From the NCBI RefSeq assembly GCF_910592395.1, contig NC_088320.1:5950001-6014000 (forward strand): DNA of 64,000 nt, given 5' to 3'. The DNA comes from Lineus longissimus (lineage: Eukaryota > Nemertea > Pilidiophora > Heteronemertea > Lineidae). Shown here in pieces: positions 60,170-64,000 of this stretch (positions within the stretch are counted from its first letter, which is position 1; every line of letters starts with the position of its first letter). The notes beneath the pieces were generated by a model. It did not search any database. It saw only the letters and a list, made by a program, of their open reading frames with translations, and was not told the DNA's origin. The translations under genes were made by a program, and so were the position numbers.

Positions 60170-60425
60170 ACATAATAATAATAATGATTAGTTATCATAT
60201 TGCACTTTTCAAGGTTTCCCTCAGGGCTCAAACGTTTTTTGGGATTCCATATTATCACCCCGGTCTCCACAGATATCAATTAGGGGTTTCAAGGAGCAAC
60301 CAGAAGGCGCTCACTTGAATTCGGTAGTAGTAGGGGAACCAAGCAGTAACTCGGGCGGGAGTCGAACCCACCACCACTTGATCATCATAAGGAAGACTCT
60401 CTTCACTGCGCTTCCTTATGTGTTG
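60170..60425 (-). repeat. tRNA-derived SINE with (ATT)n tail
   Basis: On the minus strand: A-box-like AAGCGCAGTGAAGAGAGTC, B-box GGTTCGACTCC about 40 bases later, a body with TTCAAGTGAGCGCCTTCTGG, and a 3' end of GCAATATGATAACTAATC running into ATTATTATTATT. A truncated relative is at 10835-10935. The target-site duplication was not resolved. Confidence 0.75.
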
Positions 60426-60664
60426 CATTCAAGTGGTCGCTGACGTCAGAGAGGTTTCGAGTTAATTGCATCGAACACTTGGTGGATGGGTTCCTACTGT
60501 TGTCGACAATAAACTTCATCGCCCATCCTGTTATCAACGCCTTCAATCCATACTGCTGCACCTTGCATTAACTTTTGTATTCAAGAATTGACAAGCAGTA
60601 CACTTTGGTTCAATGGGCTGTTTCAGGCCATAAGGGGTATTTTGAATTGCTTAGGAACATAGGC

Positions 60665-60789
60665 GAGTTTTCCCTAATCCCCCGAAACGCCAACGCGAAC
60701 ACCTGAATCATTTTTCGACATCGTTATCAGGATCTCGAACACTGGGATAAGTGTTTGCCTTGGCGTTATCGGGGGCTTTCCGAAAACTC
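60665..60789. mobile_element. Palindromic ~125-bp MITE family P, copy 3
   Basis: Left GAGTTTTCCCTAATCCCCCG and right CGGGGGCTTTCCGAAAACTC are inverted; centre CGACATCGTTATCAGGATC. Same family as 10609 and 30075. Confidence 0.8.
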
Positions 60790-63700
60790 TCTGCCATTTC
60801 CATACAATTTGGCACTTACTAGTAACAAGTTGCGCTGGTGAGCAGATGCAATAAGTCTTGCTAAGAGTTTCGAAAGTCACACTCAGTGTGCGTTGTTAAC
60901 GTAATAGATGTTTTTTAAATTCCTTTTCAAATTTTTAATGTGGAAGGTATGGCCCCCTTTAATTGAGTTGATACGCAGTGACAACATCTGCTTTCAATTA
61001 GTTTCATTGATGGAATGTCAGCATGTGATTTCGAAATATGCTGCTACCCCGGTCTAGACTCCCGGGGCAGTCCATCGAGTCTTCCTAATTGGATCTCCTT
61101 ATGTAGGCCTACCGGGCGATAGGACGAGGCCGGTCCACTGTGTCCGGAGTGTACCCCGGTCAGGATCCTGATCACGAAGTGTAGAACCAACTGACTGTTA
61201 AATTGAAACGTCTGTGATTGTGGATATCGCCTTCTGTAAACAGAGAAGTACCATATGTCACGAAATGAACGACTTGGAGATATTTCAAATGTGCTTCATT
61301 GAATTCCTCGTTTTGAGTCCTCTCCACTGCAGTGCTTTAAAATGGTACGCCGTTCTTAAATGCAATGCACTAGCGGGTCTGAAAAAAAGGGCAATTAATA
61401 TACACAATTCCGTGAAGCAGTGACCTAGCATGCAAATTAGCTGAAACCTGGTATTTGTAGTATTTGTATAACTGTCTACACAACGATAATGTTGAAATTG
61501 ATTTTCAGTTCGTTTTACGCAATTGGAAATTTTCAAATTCAATTTCAAATTTACGATTTTTAACAAAAGGCGTCAGCTTTTATTGAACAGCGTGTCTGGC
61601 GGGTTCAAAGCATAAATCGTCAAATTTTCGAAGGCTTTTTTTAATTCACTAGTACCCTCGAATCTTTATTATTTGAAAAACCGAAAAAAATATCGTATTC
61701 ACCCAAACATAAATCAGGAACGTTTTTATTTATTTTAGAGTATACGTGTATTATATAAATCACAACACTAATGAGCAGTGCCATGAGAACGCCTACTTTG
61801 TCATCACGGGCTGTATTCGTCTCCCCCAACAACTCATTACACGCAACAATTCGTTCTTCAAGGCGTTGATCTACCGTGAACGCGTTCCCTTCAGCTTGTG
61901 GTCAACAAGCTCATCATGTCAGTCTCGTGGGAGTCGTTTCTTAGCAATTTCCAAATGATATTACATGTAGCTGCAAAACATGAGAGGAGTTTTGTCAAAC
62001 TTTAACGTGTGTTGGTAGAAAATCAAAGTTTAAATTCCCTGCAATGCTGCAGCTACATGGAGGTCTACTCACAACAATAACGGAGAACACGGATTTTGCG
62101 TTCGATGCGGAGACTCAAGAACACGTTCTCACTTTCTTAGAATGTTCGTGAACAGTGTGGGACGGGCGAGTAAAATACCCATAAGAAGGGGTACCTACCA
62201 CGCGAAAGCCTTCCTTAACATCAAAAGCGAACTCCGATAGCTTTTTCCTCCACCAAAACCATGATCCAGACGCGATATACACAATTTACGTTCCGAGCTC
62301 AGCAGTGGGCCTCAGTCCGACTTCTTTTTCACTTCGCTCTTGGGCGTCTCAAGGTACATTTGTAAGATGACCAATTTGACGGGAAGGATGTTTGAGCCGC
62401 GCGATTTCTGTTCAGTTGTGGTCCAAACTCTACTTTATCGATCGAAAATCACAAGTCAGAGTACTTTGCATCAAAAACCAATGTACTTCCATAATCAAGA
62501 TAATGGCACTCTCGCTGCGGGAGCTGAGCGAAAACAGCGTAGCCGTATTTTCAGTCAGCCGCTACAGCCCCCGTGGCACAGTTGAAATGTTTCCTGTCCC
62601 TTGCTGTTTCCGCGGTGATTTCCAATCATCTTAATGTCAAAGGAAATAAGAGCCATTTTCTGGTAGACTAGGCGGATGCAACGCGCCAGCAATCTCGACA
62701 AAGGAAGAGAGGGCTGCTCAGTGTCCTATGTACATTACCTTTATCACCCCAGGCCTAAAATCACTTAAAACAAAACACAGTCTTTCAATAGATTTATTGG
62801 TATCAATTTTCGAACAGTTCAACAGAGAAAACAATGCATAGTTGTTACTCTAGAGCATCGTATCAGACGAACACAAACCAACCCCTGCACCAAGAGACAC
62901 AAAAAAGTTCACTACTTTGTATCCACATAAGTTGCACGTAAGAAGACGTCTAACGCAATCAAAAAACATTTGTGAGCTCCTTTAACAGTTCCTTTACCCT
63001 GTTTGCCAACATGAAAGCGCTAAAAGCCTGCGACCATCTGCCAATTTACTTGGATGTTTACGATCGCATGTGAGACGAAATAAAGGAAACCTGGCTCACT
63101 TCATGTTCCTCTCTCCGAAGATGAAAGGAATGGGAAGAAAACGCAACACGCGATGTGGTTTGTTCGTGTTTGCGGTAATAATTTAGGACCACTTTGGCGT
63201 GACGCTCAGGAGAGAGCTTGTGCGACCTTTCGCCTTCCGTTTCGAAACAAAATACAACTTCTTCTATGCCGAACCCAACTTTTTAACTCCAACATGTCGT
63301 AAAAGGCAAACTGAAAAAAACACCTCGAATAGTACCAACACCTCTGACGGCAAATGCCCTAAAATCCAATGCTAACTCCGCTGAAAGGGGTTTGGGTTGT
63401 ACTCACCCGGCTGAAATTAATAAAGACTCTATAAATTCTTGATACAAGGCACTCCTATTTTTCGTCGTTAAAGTTCCACTAGTTGAATTCGGGGCTGGTG
63501 GTACCAAATTGCTGTGCGAGATTGATGTAAGAATACTATGAATCATATCAAAAACTAAACCGCGATATGATAATATTCTGTCCAATTTAGTTAGTAGGAC
63601 AAACGTTTCCGTAGAACACACGGCCAATTTAGTCAGTTTTGAGAATTATGATATTTGTCCCAGTTTGTGAAAGAAAATTATCATGTCATTACGAGTATGC

Positions 63701-64000
63701 CTGTGGTCGTCATAGCTCAATGGTTTTCTTATCAAAAGGCTCCAGGGAATATTAGGAAGGAGTTTGCTGGATAGTAACCCAAGACACGACGGGTAGATTT
63801 AACAATGTAATAACCCGAGGCATGCATTGGTAGACTTTATAAGAGTTTGATAAGAGAAATGGGCTGTCTTGGCAATAACAATTGCTGATAATGACGATCA
63901 TAAAAAAACTGCTTGTTGATCAACGGTAGAAATGTCATTATTCCTTACGAAGACGCATTTCCTAGTTTGTTAGTTTTCTATGAAAGGGATGAGAAGTTTG
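60790..64000. other. No gene seen
   Basis: Short frames only. An old dispersed repeat shared with about 41951-42140 may lie at 61981-62180. No RNA gene recognised. Confidence 0.4.

Overview
The window reads as animal genomic DNA, most likely from a marine invertebrate (lophotrochozoan or invertebrate deuterostome). It is about 60% A+T, has no bacterial-style gene packing, and its few convincing coding pieces are short exons bounded by GT/AG splice sites. The many ACATGTACATGT-like motifs, tRNA-derived SINEs, a pogo/Tigger-type MITE and several private tandem repeats fit this. I cannot name the species. Most open frames of 60-180 codons are what chance gives in 64 kb, and many lack a real ATG.

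Genes. The clearest gene lies at 57440-58310 on the minus strand. It is a compact gene for a secreted cysteine-rich peptide: a signal-peptide exon, a 656-bp phase-1 intron, and an exon with a short propeptide, a Lys-Arg processing site and a 39-residue mature peptide carrying eight cysteines in a C-C-CC-C-C-CC knottin-like order. Neither exon shows up as a conventional long ORF. A second probable gene, of unknown function, is at 14718-16130 on the minus strand. Two phase-matched exons are joined by a 355-bp intron, and the second exon breaks frame by one base near 15005 (pseudogenisation or a sequence error). Weaker exon candidates are at 55570-55737 (minus, membrane, possibly CREST-superfamily), 55941-56108 (plus) and 42720-42978 (plus).

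Repeats. From left to right: a 497-bp foldback element (946-1442); a perfect 45-bp hairpin (1578-1622); a 170-bp dispersed repeat present twice (5670 and 8857); an ACCGGT-bounded duplication around a dispersed 150-bp repeat (9515-10090; relatives at 3334 and 40945); a palindromic ~125-bp MITE present three times (10609, 30075, 60665); tRNA-derived SINEs (10835, 12915, 34036, 60176); a recurring AGATTCTTAGTTAAGATCTT sequence family in clusters across the window; tandem arrays of ~76 bp (19684), 21 bp (25905), ~100 bp (31590), 23 bp (40410), 15 bp (50532) and 39-41 bp (56467); a Tigger-type MITE (27036-27195); and a 442-bp TIR element (59697-60138).

The rest is non-coding as far as I can see, possibly intronic or intergenic with some regulatory DNA (for example a pair of perfect CRE sites at 4403-4422). 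No rRNA gene, convincing functional tRNA gene, CRISPR array or long retrotransposon ORF was found.
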